Shown here: positions 42,450 through 51,691 of the stretch, piece after piece
How positions within the stretch are numbered: position 1 is the stretch's first letter
Layout of the letters: each line of letters opens with the position of its first letter
Assembly (NCBI RefSeq): GCF_005048155.1
Contig: NZ_SUMB01000007.1
Span: forward strand, 124,001-188,000
Reading direction: 5' to 3'
DNA: 64,000 nt
Origin: Streptomyces piniterrae
GTDB taxonomy: Bacteria; Actinomycetota; Actinomycetes; Streptomycetales; Streptomycetaceae
Notes under the pieces: model-generated
Databases searched by the model: none
What the model was told of the DNA's origin: nothing
What the model saw: only the letters and a program-made list of their open reading frames with translations
Made by a program: the position numbers and the translations under genes

Positions 42450-43259
42450 GTGAGTGTGCTCGACGAGATCATCGACGGGGTCCGCGCCGACCTCGCCGAG
42501 CGGCAGGCGCGTGTCAGCCTCGACGAGCTCAAGGAGCGGGCCCAGAAGGCACGCCCGGCCAAGGACGGCGTGGCGGCCCTCAAGGGCGAGAACGTGACGG
42601 TGATCTGCGAGGTGAAGCGCTCCAGCCCGTCCAAGGGCGCGCTGGCCGCGATCGCCGACCCCGCCGGGCTCGCCGCCGACTACGAGGCGGGCGGCGCGGC
42701 GGCCATCTCCGTGCTCACCGAGGAGCGCCGGTTCGGCGGCTCGCTGGCCGACCTGGAGGCGGTACGCGCCCGGGTCGACATCCCCGTCCTGCGCAAGGAC
42801 TTCATCGTCACCGCCTACCAGCTGTGGGAGGCCCGTGCCTACGGCGCCGACCTGGCGCTGCTGATCGTCGCCGCGCTGGAGCAGGAGGCGCTGGTCTCGC
42901 TCATCGAGCGGGCCGAGTCGATCGGGCTGACGCCGCTGGTCGAGGTGCACGACGAGGAAGAGGTCCAGCGCGCGGTGGACGCCGGCGCCCGGATCATCGG
43001 CGTCAACGCCCGCAACCTGAAGACCCTCGAGGTCGACCGCGGCAACTTCGCCCGGGTCGCCCCCGAGATCCCGGACCACATCGTCAAGATCGCCGAATCC
43101 GGGGTGCGCGGGCCGCACGACCTGATCGCCTACGCCAACGACGGCGCGGACGCGGTCCTCGTCGGCGAATCCCTGGTCACCGGCAAGGACCCCAAGACCG
43201 CGGTCGCGGACCTGGTCGCCGCGGGCTCCCACCCGGCGATCCGGCACGGCCGGTCCTGA
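42450..43259 (+). CDS. trpC: Indole-3-glycerol-phosphate synthase
   Basis: A 269-residue (beta/alpha)8 enzyme that closes the indole ring. VLDEIIDGVRADLAERQARV opens the protein. Catalytic residues are in VICEVKRSSPSKG (Glu and Lys), LTEERRFGGSLADL, PVLRKDFIVTAYQLWEARA (Lys), VEVHDEEEVQRAVDAGARII and GVNARNLKTLEVD, with AESGVRGPHD near the end. It has no fused TrpF domain. The GTG at 42450 follows GAAGGAGG. Confidence 0.96.
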   Translation: MSVLDEIIDGVRADLAERQARVSLDELKERAQKARPAKDGVAALKGENVTVICEVKRSSPSKGALAAIADPAGLAADYEAGGAAAISVLTEERRFGGSLADLEAVRARVDIPVLRKDFIVTAYQLWEARAYGADLALLIVAALEQEALVSLIERAESIGLTPLVEVHDEEEVQRAVDAGARIIGVNARNLKTLEVDRGNFARVAPEIPDHIVKIAESGVRGPHDLIAYANDGADAVLVGESLVTGKDPKTAVADLVAAGSHPAIRHGRS

Positions 43260-43284
43260 GCGGCCGGGCAGGGCGTACACAGAC

Positions 43285-43524
43285 ATGACCGCCACCGTCG
43301 CGAGGCTCCGCCGCCCGGCCCGGGGAGTGCACCCGGGCCCGGTCGGCGTGCGTGCCGCGGCGGGGGCCGCCCGCGTTCCCTATCCGGCGCTGGGCCGCGG
43401 CTGCCGGCCGCGCGGCTGCCGGGCGCCCGCGCGACGGGTCCACGGACGCCGGGTGAGGTATCACATCGGATCCGAGCCGGGACAGATCAACGGCATGCGA
43501 TGGCGCCCGGGGTTCGCGCGCTGA
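43285..43524 (+). CDS. trpM: TrpM/TrpX-like small protein
   Basis: A 79-residue basic protein between trpC and trpB, the position of the small trpX/trpM gene described in S. coelicolor as a modulator of tryptophan synthesis. It is rich in Arg, Gly, Pro and Ala, with a C-terminal part YHIGSEPGQINGMRWRPGFA that looks more protein-like than the low-complexity first 55 residues. The start may be further downstream, and the frame could be chance. The name rests on position and size, not on a confirmed alignment. Confidence 0.55.
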   Translation: MTATVARLRRPARGVHPGPVGVRAAAGAARVPYPALGRGCRPRGCRAPARRVHGRRVRYHIGSEPGQINGMRWRPGFAR

Positions 43525-43587
43525 CGCGCAGCCCTTTCCGCGGAACCGGTATCTCCGATTCCGGGATACGGCCCTGTGCGTTCCACC

Positions 43588-43638
43588 GGGCGGGACCATC
43601 CACGGCTCCTGCCCCGGCCCACCCCGTCGCGGGGTGCC
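43588..43638. repeat. 51-bp trp-region repeat, copy B
   Basis: Second copy of the element at 40413-40463. Its hairpin reads ACCCCG-TCG-CGGGGT (43621-43635): the outermost G-C pair of copy A is A-T here, a compensatory change that supports a conserved structure. It lies between trpM and trpB. Confidence 0.75.
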
Positions 43639-43685
43639 TGCGCGCCCGCATACCGTGATGCCCACATCCCGACATAACCGGACTT

Positions 43686-43703
43686 CCGGGGCGGTTGCCC
43701 CGG
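43686..43703 (+). promoter_or_regulatory. Hairpin abutting the trpB ribosome binding site
   Basis: CCGGGGC-GGTT-GCCCCGG is a 7-bp perfect stem whose 3' arm ends one to two bases before GAGGAG, the trpB binding site. In mRNA it could affect trpB initiation or act as a weak terminator. Confidence 0.5.
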
Positions 43704-43719
43704 TAGAGGAGTGCGTCAG

Positions 43720-44966
<1,247 letters not shown>

Positions 44967-44967
<1 letters not shown>

Positions 44968-45797
44968 TGGCGGGCAATCTGGAACTGCTCAACTCCGTGC
45001 TGGCCCAGGCCCGTTCGGAGAACCGCGCCGCGCTCGTCGGCTATCTCCCGGCCGGTTTCCCGACCGTGGACGGCGGTGTGCAGGCCATGATCGCGATGCT
45101 GGACGGCGGCTGCGACATCGTCGAGGTCGGGCTGCCGCACAGTGACCCGGTCCTGGACGGCCCGGTGATCCAGACCGCCGACGACATCGCGCTGCGCGGC
45201 GGTGTGAAGATCGTCGACGTGATCCGTACGGTCCGCGAGGTGCACACCGCCACCGGGGCGCCGGTGCTCTGCATGACCTACTGGAACCCCGTCGACCGCT
45301 ACGGTGTCGAGCGGTTCGCGGCCGATCTGGCCGAGGCGGGCGGCGCCGGCTGCATTTTGCCCGACCTGCCGGTCGAGGAGTCCGAGGTGTGGCGCAAGGC
45401 CGCCGAGCAGCACGGTCTGGCCACCGTCTTCGTGGTCGCGCCGAGCAGCCGGGACGAGCGGCTGGCCAAGATCACCGAGGCCGGCAGCGGCTTCGTCTAC
45501 GCCGCGTCGCTGATGGGCGTCACCGGCACCCGCGAGTCCGTCGGCCGCGAGGCGCAGGACCTGGTGGCCCGCACCCGCGCCACCCCGGCGGCCCAACGTG
45601 GCCTCCCGGTGTGCGTCGGGCTCGGCGTCTCCAACCCCGAACAGGCCGCCGAGGTGGCCCGGTTCGCGGACGGCGTGATCGTCGGCTCGGCGTTCGTCAA
45701 GCGGCTGCTGGAGGCGGACGGCGACCCGGCGGCCGGTGTCGCCGGGGTCCGCGCCCTGGCAGGACAGCTGGCCGAGGGCGTACGCAAGCGCGACTAG
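44967..45797 (+). CDS. trpA: Tryptophan synthase alpha chain
   Basis: A 276-residue (beta/alpha)8 enzyme cleaving indole-3-glycerol phosphate and feeding indole to TrpB. Typical elements are ALVGYLPAGFPTVDGGVQAM, CDIVEVGLPHSDPVLDGPVI (catalytic Glu in V-E-V-G and the DPxxDGP motif), GCILPDLPVEESEVW (catalytic Asp) and YAASLMGVTGTRESVGREAQ. The usual YPFSDP appears as LPHSDP. The ATG overlaps the trpB stop. A strong hairpin follows. Confidence 0.97.
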
Positions 45798-45844
45798 CCG
45801 CAGCCCGCCAAGGGGCGGCGTCCCTCGATAGGGCGAACATCGGT

Positions 45845-45872
45845 GCGGAGGGGTGCGAGGGCACCCCTCCGC
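45845..45872 (+). terminator. Terminator after trpA
   Basis: GCGGAGGGGTGC (45845-45856) pairs perfectly with GCACCCCTCCGC (45861-45872) around a GAGG loop, followed by TTCGTTGT. Confidence 0.85.
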
Positions 45873-45888
45873 TTCGTTGTCCAAGAGC

Positions 45889-46758
45889 GTGAGCCAGAAG
45901 AATCCTGAGGGACAGAGCAGCGCCCGTGAGCGACTGCAGGCACAGCGTGCGAAGGAGAAGGCACGCGCCCGGCGCGGCCGCCAGCTGAAGGTCGCCGTAG
46001 CGGTGATCGCGGTGCTGGCGGTCGGTGGCGGCATCGCGGTCTGGGCGGTGTCGGCCGGCAACGAGACAAGCAGAACCGACAACGAGATGGTCCTCCCGAA
46101 GGCGGCGAGCGACGGCGACAAGCCCGCCGTCCCGGTGGGCCGGGCCGACGCCCCCTCCACCCTCACCGTGTGGGAGGACTTCCGCTGCCCCGCCTGCCGG
46201 CAGTTCGAGACCGGCTTCCGCCCGGTCATCCACGAGCTGGTGGATTCCGGCCAGCTGAAGACCGAGTACCACCTCGCGACGATCATCGACGGCAATGTCG
46301 GCGGCAAGGGCTCCCACAACGCGGCCAACGCCGCGCTCTGTGCCCAGGACGTCGGCCGGTTCCGCGAGTACCACGACGTGCTCTATTCCAGCCAACCGCC
46401 CGAGACACAGGACAAGTTCGCCGACAAGCAGTACCTCCTCCAGCTCGCCGGCAAGGTCAAGGGACTGGTGACCCCCGCCTTCACCAAGTGCGTCAACGAC
46501 GGCAGGTACGACGGCTTCGTGGAGCAGTCCAACACCGCCTTCACCAAGTCGGGACTCCACGGCACGCCCACCGTCCTGCTCAACGGCACGGACCTGTCGA
46601 AGGTCAAGGGCGGGCAGGTCACCCCGGCGGTGCTCAAGAAGATGGTGCGGGACGCCAACAAGGGGAAGCAGCCGGCGAAGCCGGCGAGTCCGCAGGCGCC
46701 GGAGAGCCCGGCGAAGCCGGGGCATTCGGCCATGACGGGCAAGCCGTCAGCGCCGTAG
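45889..46758 (+). CDS. Membrane-anchored DsbA-like protein, copy 3
   Basis: A 289-residue protein with the same layout as the two copies at 10.4-13.1 kb: basic tail (ARERLQAQRAKEKARARRGR), one membrane helix (35-55) and a DsbA/thioredoxin_4 fold. The redox motif is C-P-A-C (C100, C103) in WEDFRCPACRQFETGF, and the cis-Pro loop is LHGTPTVLLNG. Unlike those copies it has two additional cysteines (NAALCAQDVG and FTKCVNDG), a pair often seen in actinobacterial DsbA. The C-terminus is Lys/Pro-rich. It lies between trpA and lgt, with no adjacent membrane partner. Confidence 0.88.
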   Translation: MSQKNPEGQSSARERLQAQRAKEKARARRGRQLKVAVAVIAVLAVGGGIAVWAVSAGNETSRTDNEMVLPKAASDGDKPAVPVGRADAPSTLTVWEDFRCPACRQFETGFRPVIHELVDSGQLKTEYHLATIIDGNVGGKGSHNAANAALCAQDVGRFREYHDVLYSSQPPETQDKFADKQYLLQLAGKVKGLVTPAFTKCVNDGRYDGFVEQSNTAFTKSGLHGTPTVLLNGTDLSKVKGGQVTPAVLKKMVRDANKGKQPAKPASPQAPESPAKPGHSAMTGKPSAP

Positions 46759-46870
46759 GCACCACCGCCGGACACGCAGTGTCACGGGGCGATACGGCAG
46801 GGTCGTTACGGAGCCGTGGCCGGGGTGGGTTGCCGCCGACCCCGCCCGGCGCGGTAGCGTCGGTCCTGCC

Positions 46871-48019
46871 ATGGACCTCGCATTCATTCCCAGCCCGTCG
46901 ACCGGTGTCGTACATCTCGGCCCGATCCCGCTGCGCGGCTACGCATTCTGCATCATCATCGGCGTCTTCGTCGGCGTCTGGCTCGGCAACAAGCGCTGGA
47001 TCCAGCGCGGTGGCCGCTCCGGAACCGTCGCGGACATCGCCGTATGGGCCGTGCCCTTCGGGCTCGTCGGCGGACGCCTCTACCACGTCATCACGACGTA
47101 CGAGCCGTACTTCGGCAAGGACGGCCATCCCCTCGACGCGTTCAAGGTGTGGGAGGGCGGCCTCGGCATCTGGGGCGCGGTCGCGCTCGGCGCGGTGGGC
47201 GCCTGGATCGGCTGCCGCCGGCGCGGCATCCCGCTCCCCGCGTACGCCGACGCGCTGGCGCCCGGCCTCGCCTTCGGGCAGGCGATCGGCCGCTGGGGCA
47301 ACTGGTTCAACCAGGAGCTCTACGGCCGGGCCACCGATGTGCCGTGGGCGCTGGAGATCAGCTCCGACCCGGCCATCGGACGGGTCGGCGGCACCTACCA
47401 CCCGACCTTCCTCTACGAGTGCCTGTGGTGCATCGGTGTCGCACTGCTGGTGATGTGGGCCGACAAGCGCTTCAACATGGGCCACGGCCGGGTCTTCGCG
47501 CTCTACGTCGCCGCGTACTGCGCGGGCCGCGCCTGGATCGAGTACATGCGCGTCGACGAGGCGCACCACATCCTGGGCATGCGGCTGAACGTCTGGACCG
47601 CGCTGATCGTCGGCCTGCTGGCCATCGCCTACCTGGTGGTCTCCGCGAAGAAGCGGCCGGGCCGGGAAGCGGTCGTCGAGCCGGGGGCGCAGCTCGCGGC
47701 GGACGAGGGCCCGGATGAGTACGCAAAGGCCGAGGCGGAGGAACTCGGCCTCACGGGCGGCAAGGCCGCCGAGGACGCCGCAGGCGGCAAGGTCTCGGTC
47801 GAGAAGGCGGCGGAGGCCGAGCCGGAGGCGAAGCAGGACGGCAAGCCGGACGGCAAGCCGGACGGCAAGGACGGCAAGGACGGCAAGGCCGCCGAGCAGG
47901 ACGCCGGGTCGGAGGCGACGCCCGACGCGGACGCCGGGGCCGGGGAGTCCGACGGCGACGGCGGTTCCGACGGCGACGCAGCCAAGGCCGCCGGGAGCGG
48001 CGGCACCAAGAAGTCCTGA
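46871..48019 (+). CDS. lgt: Prolipoprotein diacylglyceryl transferase
   Basis: A 382-residue integral membrane enzyme that transfers diacylglycerol to the lipobox Cys, the step before LspA. Lgt motifs are PIPLRGYAFCIIIGVFVGVW, GGRLYHVITTYEPYF, GGLGIWGAVALGA, AFGQAIGRWGNWFNQELYGR (signature) and YHPTFLYECLW. Seven hydrophobic segments end near residue 262. Residues 275-382 are an acidic, Ala/Glu/Asp/Lys-rich cytoplasmic tail with repeated DGKP/DGK units, well beyond the length of the enterobacterial enzyme. Confidence 0.95.
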   Translation: MDLAFIPSPSTGVVHLGPIPLRGYAFCIIIGVFVGVWLGNKRWIQRGGRSGTVADIAVWAVPFGLVGGRLYHVITTYEPYFGKDGHPLDAFKVWEGGLGIWGAVALGAVGAWIGCRRRGIPLPAYADALAPGLAFGQAIGRWGNWFNQELYGRATDVPWALEISSDPAIGRVGGTYHPTFLYECLWCIGVALLVMWADKRFNMGHGRVFALYVAAYCAGRAWIEYMRVDEAHHILGMRLNVWTALIVGLLAIAYLVVSAKKRPGREAVVEPGAQLAADEGPDEYAKAEAEELGLTGGKAAEDAAGGKVSVEKAAEAEPEAKQDGKPDGKPDGKDGKDGKAAEQDAGSEATPDADAGAGESDGDGGSDGDAAKAAGSGGTKKS

Positions 48020-48040
48020 CGCCACGCGTCAGCAGCCGGT

Positions 48041-48082
48041 AAGCGCCGGGTGGACCCGATACGTCGGGTCCGCCCGGCGCTT
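48041..48082. terminator. Bidirectional terminator lgt / citE-like
   Basis: An 18-bp stem (48041-48058 with 48065-48082) broken only by one G-U pair, with loop ATACGT. It lies between convergent genes and ends in CTT on one side and AAG on the other. Confidence 0.85.
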
Positions 48083-48110
48083 CGTCGTTCCCGCCCGCAC
48101 GGGCCCGGGC

Positions 48111-48977
48111 TCAGCGGCGGCGATGTGCCAGGGCCAGCACCCGCTGGGCGCCGGCGGCCACCGCCGCGTCCACGAACCGGCCGTCCGGCAGTGCCTGCGC
48201 CCCGGCGTCCGCCGCGGCCGCCTTGACGATCTCCTCCGCCGCCTCGATCTCCTCGGCGGTGGGCAGATAGGCCGCCTCGATGACCGGCAGCTGGCGGGGA
48301 TGGATCGCCGCCCGGCCGAGAAAGCCCAGGTCCCGGCCCTGTGCGCAGGACCGGGCAAGCCCTGCCAGGTCGCGTACGTCGGGGTGGACACACTGCGGCG
48401 GCGGGGCCAGTCCGGCGGCGCGGGCGGCGATCACCGCCCGGCTGCGCGGCCAGGCCAGCCCCGTCTCGTTGCGCAGCCCCAGTTCCGCCCGGAGGTCGGC
48501 CTCGCCGAGCGCGATCCCGCGCAGCGCCGGATGCGCGGTGGCGATGGCGAAGGCGTGCTCCACGCCGAGAGCGGATTCGAGCAGGGCGTAGAGGGCGGGG
48601 AGGCGGCCCTCTTCGGGGCCCCCTTCGGTGGCCCAGGCCGCGGCCCGGTGGATGTCCTGCGGGCCGCGCACCTTGGGCAGCCGCAGTCCGGCGAGGCCGG
48701 GCAGCGGGGCGAGGGTGCGGATCTCGGTCGCGGCGAGCGGGCCGTCCAGCGCGTTGACGCGGACGTGTACCGGGGCCGGTCCTGGCGCCGGGTCGCTCAG
48801 CAGCTCGGCGGTGGCGCGCAGCGCGCGTTCCTTGCGGTCGGGGGCGACCGCGTCCTCCAGGTCGACGACGATCACATCGGCCCCGCTGCGGAGCGCCTTG
48901 GCGACCACGTCCGGACGGTCGCCGGGCGCGTAGAGCCAGGTCAGCGGGGTCGTATCGGGTTCGCACCGGAGGGTCAC
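48111..48977 (-). CDS. CitE-like HpcH/HpaI aldolase family lyase
   Basis: A 288-residue (beta/alpha)8 lyase of the citrate lyase beta/malyl-CoA lyase family. TWLYAPGDRPDVVAKALRSG and VIVVDLEDAVAPDRKERALR (metal-binding acidic residues) begin the barrel. VHVRVNALDGPLAATEI contains the conserved Arg, and RLPKVRGPQDI and YALLESALGVEHAF (catalytic Glu) follow, with GFLGRAAIHPRQLPVI near the end. Likely substrates are CoA thioesters such as malyl-, citramalyl- or related CoA. The GTG overlaps the CoA-transferase stop (GTGA). It is the last gene of the six-gene operon. Confidence 0.88.
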   Translation of the reverse strand: MTLRCEPDTTPLTWLYAPGDRPDVVAKALRSGADVIVVDLEDAVAPDRKERALRATAELLSDPAPGPAPVHVRVNALDGPLAATEIRTLAPLPGLAGLRLPKVRGPQDIHRAAAWATEGGPEEGRLPALYALLESALGVEHAFAIATAHPALRGIALGEADLRAELGLRNETGLAWPRSRAVIAARAAGLAPPPQCVHPDVRDLAGLARSCAQGRDLGFLGRAAIHPRQLPVIEAAYLPTAEEIEAAEEIVKAAAADAGAQALPDGRFVDAAVAAGAQRVLALAHRRR

Positions 48978-50245
48978 AGGGCACCTGCCGCGCGCAGCCC
49001 GGCGATCTCGGGGCCGGTCATGCCGAGGCCGGTCAGCACCTCGTCGGTGTCCGCGCCGTGCGCGCGGCCCGCCCAGTGGATGGCGCCCGGCGTCTCGGAC
49101 AGCCGGAAGAGGACGTTCTGCATCCGCACCGTCCCGAGCTCGTCGTCCGGGACGTCGGTGAGCGACCCGAGCGCCTGGTACTGCTCGTCCGCCATCACAT
49201 CGCGGATGTCGTAGACCGGTGCGATGGCCGCCTCCGCCTTCTCGAAGCCGGCGAGCACCTCGGCGCGGTCGTGACGGGCGATCCAGTCGCCGACCGCGGT
49301 ATCGAGCTCCTCGGCGTGCCGGGCGCGGCCCGCGCCGGTCGCGAACCAGGGCTCGTCGATCAGTTCGGGCCGGCCGACCAGCCGCAGCACCCGTTCGGCG
49401 ATGGACTGCGCCGAGGTGGAGACGGCGACCCAGGAGCCGTCGGCGGTGCGGTAGGTGTTGCGCGGCGCGTTGTTGGCGGAGCGGTTGCCGGTCCGCTCCT
49501 GGACGTATCCGAGCTGGTCGTACCAGAGGGGCTGCGGGCCGAGGACGGTCAGCATCGGCTCGATGATCGCCATGTCGACGACCTGGCCGCGTCCTGTGGT
49601 TTCGCGCCCGCGCAGTGCGGCCATCACGGCGTACGACGTGGCGAGCGCGGCGATGGAGTCGGCGAGGCCGAACGGCGGGAGGGTCGGCGGCCCGTCCGGC
49701 TGGCCTGTGATCGCGGCGAAGCCGCTCATCGCCTCGGCGAGGGTGCCGAAGCCGGGGCGGTGGGCGTACGGGCCGAACTGCCCGAAGCCGGTGACCCTGG
49801 CGAGCACCAGCCGGGGATTGACGGCGGCGAGCTCCGTCCAGGCCAGGTCCCATTTCTCCAGGGTGCCGGGCCGGAAGTTCTCGATGATCACATCCGTTTC
49901 GGCGGCGAGCCGGAGCAGCACCTCGCGGCCGCCGGGCGTGGACAGATCGAGGGTGATGGTCTTCTTGTTGCGGCCCAGCAGCTTCCACCACAGGCCGATG
50001 CCGTCCTTGGCGGGGCCGTGGCCGCGCGCCGGGTCGGGCCGGCGCGGATGCTCGACCTTGATCACCTCGGCGCCGAAGTCCCCGAGCATGGTGGCGGCGA
50101 GGGGACCGGCGAACAGGGTGGCGAGGTCGAGCACCCGGAGTCCGGCGAGCGGGCCGGGGGAGCCGGGAGAACCGGGGGAGCCGGGGGCCGGCGCGTCGGG
50201 ACGGGGGCGGGCGGCGGCGGGGTCGGCGGGGTGCGGTCCGGTCAT
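48974..50245 (-). CDS. CaiB/BaiF (class III) CoA-transferase
   Basis: A 423-residue family III CoA-transferase. It opens with a Pro/Gly-rich segment, then GLRVLDLATLFAGPLAATML and DFGAEVIKVEHPRRPDP, the usual N-terminal fold. The catalytic Asp position falls near SGFAAITGQPDGPPTLPPFG and LADSIAALATSYAVMAAL. YRTADGSWVAVSTSAQSIAE is also typical. Such enzymes move CoA between dicarboxylic or carnitine-type acids. Its ATG overlaps the stop of the upstream hydrolase, and its stop overlaps the lyase start, so it should be co-translated with them. Confidence 0.9.
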   Translation of the reverse strand: MTGPHPADPAAARPRPDAPAPGSPGSPGSPGPLAGLRVLDLATLFAGPLAATMLGDFGAEVIKVEHPRRPDPARGHGPAKDGIGLWWKLLGRNKKTITLDLSTPGGREVLLRLAAETDVIIENFRPGTLEKWDLAWTELAAVNPRLVLARVTGFGQFGPYAHRPGFGTLAEAMSGFAAITGQPDGPPTLPPFGLADSIAALATSYAVMAALRGRETTGRGQVVDMAIIEPMLTVLGPQPLWYDQLGYVQERTGNRSANNAPRNTYRTADGSWVAVSTSAQSIAERVLRLVGRPELIDEPWFATGAGRARHAEELDTAVGDWIARHDRAEVLAGFEKAEAAIAPVYDIRDVMADEQYQALGSLTDVPDDELGTVRMQNVLFRLSETPGAIHWAGRAHGADTDEVLTGLGMTGPEIAGLRAAGAL

Positions 50246-51690
50246 GGTGCGGGAGCCTCCGGTGGGTGGTGCCTGGCCAGTGCGGCGGTGCGTGCCGCGA
50301 GGGTGTCGAAGCCGACGCCGTCCAGCCCGCCGACCGTGGTGGCGAGCCGGTTGTGCAGGGGCTCGGTCCAGCGGGCGGGGAGCGCGGCGGGGGTGCCGGC
50401 GAGCAGTCCGGTGATCGAGCCGGCCGTGGCGCCGTTGGAGTCGGTGTCCCAACCGCCGGACACCGCACGGCAGATGGAGCCGCTGAAGTCGCCGTCGGCA
50501 TGGGTGAGGGCGGCGGCCAGCAGCGCGGCGTTCGGCACCGCGTGCACCCAGTGGTAATGCCCGTAGGCGGCGTGCAGGCGGTCGACGACGGTGGCGAACC
50601 CGGCCGCCGTCCCGGTCGGCTCCTCGCGGGCGGCCGCGATACCGAAGCGGACGGCCCGCGCGAGCCGGGACCGCCCGGGGATCACCGCGAGCCCGGCCCG
50701 CAGCGCGTCGTGCACCTCCGAGTTGCCGCCCGCGCCCGCGGCGACGGCGGCCGCCGTGAACATCGCGGCGTACACCCCGTTCGCGGTGTGGCTGAGCGTG
50801 GCGTCCCGCCAGGCGGCGGCCGCCGCGGCCCCCGGGTCGCCGGGGTGCGTCCAGCCGAAGACGTCCGCGCGGATCTGCGCGCCGATCCACTCGCGGAACG
50901 GGTTGCGGTGGCGGGCGGTGCGGGGCGGCTCGATGCCGTCGAGGAGATTGCGGTACGCGAGGCGCTCGGCGGTGAAGGTCCGGCCGGCGGGCAGTTCGTC
51001 CAGCCACAGCCGGGCCACGTCGGTGGTGCGGAAGTCATGGCCGTGGCGTTCGAGGAGCAGCAGCCCGAGCACGGGGTAGTTGAGGTCGTCGTCCTCGGGC
51101 ATCCCGTCGATGTTCTCGGCGAGCGAGGTGGCTCTGCTGCGGCGGTTCCAGGGGTGCCGGGCGGCCACCGCACGGTCCAGGCCGAGTTCGGTGAACCACG
51201 AGGTCAGCGGCCAGTTCCCGGTGGAGCGGGCGAGCGCCCTGATGCCGCTGAGGGGCAGCTTCTCGACGGGCTTGCCGAGCAGGCAGCCGGCCGCCCGCCC
51301 GAGCCAGCCGGCCTCCAGCCGGGAGGTCAGGTCACGGTCGTCGCCCCGGGCGCCGCGGGCCGGCGGCGGCTGCCCGCACGCCTCCTGAATGGCCGTCAGC
51401 TCGGTGGGTTCATCGGCGGCCGTCGGGCAGGGCAGCAGGGAGAGTTCGTCGAGCAGCTGCCCGGCGAGGGCACGGAGCGCCGGGTCCGCCGGGCTCGGCG
51501 AGGCGCCCGCCCGGTCGGGTGCCGACGCCCCGCCCGCCGACCGCCACCGGCGCTCGATCCCGGCGGCCGCCCGGCCGTCCTCGGCCGCCTGCCGCAGCTC
51601 ATGCCCGATCAGATCCTCGGGCTGCACCCAGGTCAGGCGCAGCGGGCGGGGCCGCGCCGGGCCCGCAGGGAGCACTGCGGTGGCGGTCAT
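50242..51690 (-). CDS. ADP-ribosylglycohydrolase family protein 1 (extended)
   Basis: A 482-residue protein, longest of four neighbouring members. The first 120 residues are an extra N-terminal region (TWVQPEDLIGHELRQAAEDG) with no match I can name. The hydrolase domain starts at LEAGWLGRAAGCLLGKPVEK. The N-terminal metal-binding motif, usually TDD, is PEDDDLN (199-204), and the C-terminal one is GGWDTDSNGATAGSITGLLA (D415, D417, S418), the most canonical of the set. The family removes ADP-ribose from proteins, nucleic acids or small molecules using two Mg2+. Its ATG lies 1 nt beyond the stop of the upstream gene. Confidence 0.88.
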   Translation of the reverse strand: MTATAVLPAGPARPRPLRLTWVQPEDLIGHELRQAAEDGRAAAGIERRWRSAGGASAPDRAGASPSPADPALRALAGQLLDELSLLPCPTAADEPTELTAIQEACGQPPPARGARGDDRDLTSRLEAGWLGRAAGCLLGKPVEKLPLSGIRALARSTGNWPLTSWFTELGLDRAVAARHPWNRRSRATSLAENIDGMPEDDDLNYPVLGLLLLERHGHDFRTTDVARLWLDELPAGRTFTAERLAYRNLLDGIEPPRTARHRNPFREWIGAQIRADVFGWTHPGDPGAAAAAAWRDATLSHTANGVYAAMFTAAAVAAGAGGNSEVHDALRAGLAVIPGRSRLARAVRFGIAAAREEPTGTAAGFATVVDRLHAAYGHYHWVHAVPNAALLAAALTHADGDFSGSICRAVSGGWDTDSNGATAGSITGLLAGTPAALPARWTEPLHNRLATTVGGLDGVGFDTLAARTAALARHHPPEAPAP

Positions 51691-51691
51691 C

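Noticed and set aside
42311..43288. Tandem-Trp frame considered as a real protein gene
   Set aside because: It overlaps nearly all of trpC in another frame; only its first codons may matter as a leader.
40507..43524. Search for a trpF, trpD or trpG gene among the trp cluster
   Set aside because: None of the frames carries their motifs; PriA is expected to supply the TrpF activity.
40413..43638. The trp-region repeat considered as an insertion-sequence remnant
   Set aside because: No transposase fragment or target duplication is visible; the covarying hairpin fits an RNA or protein-binding element better.
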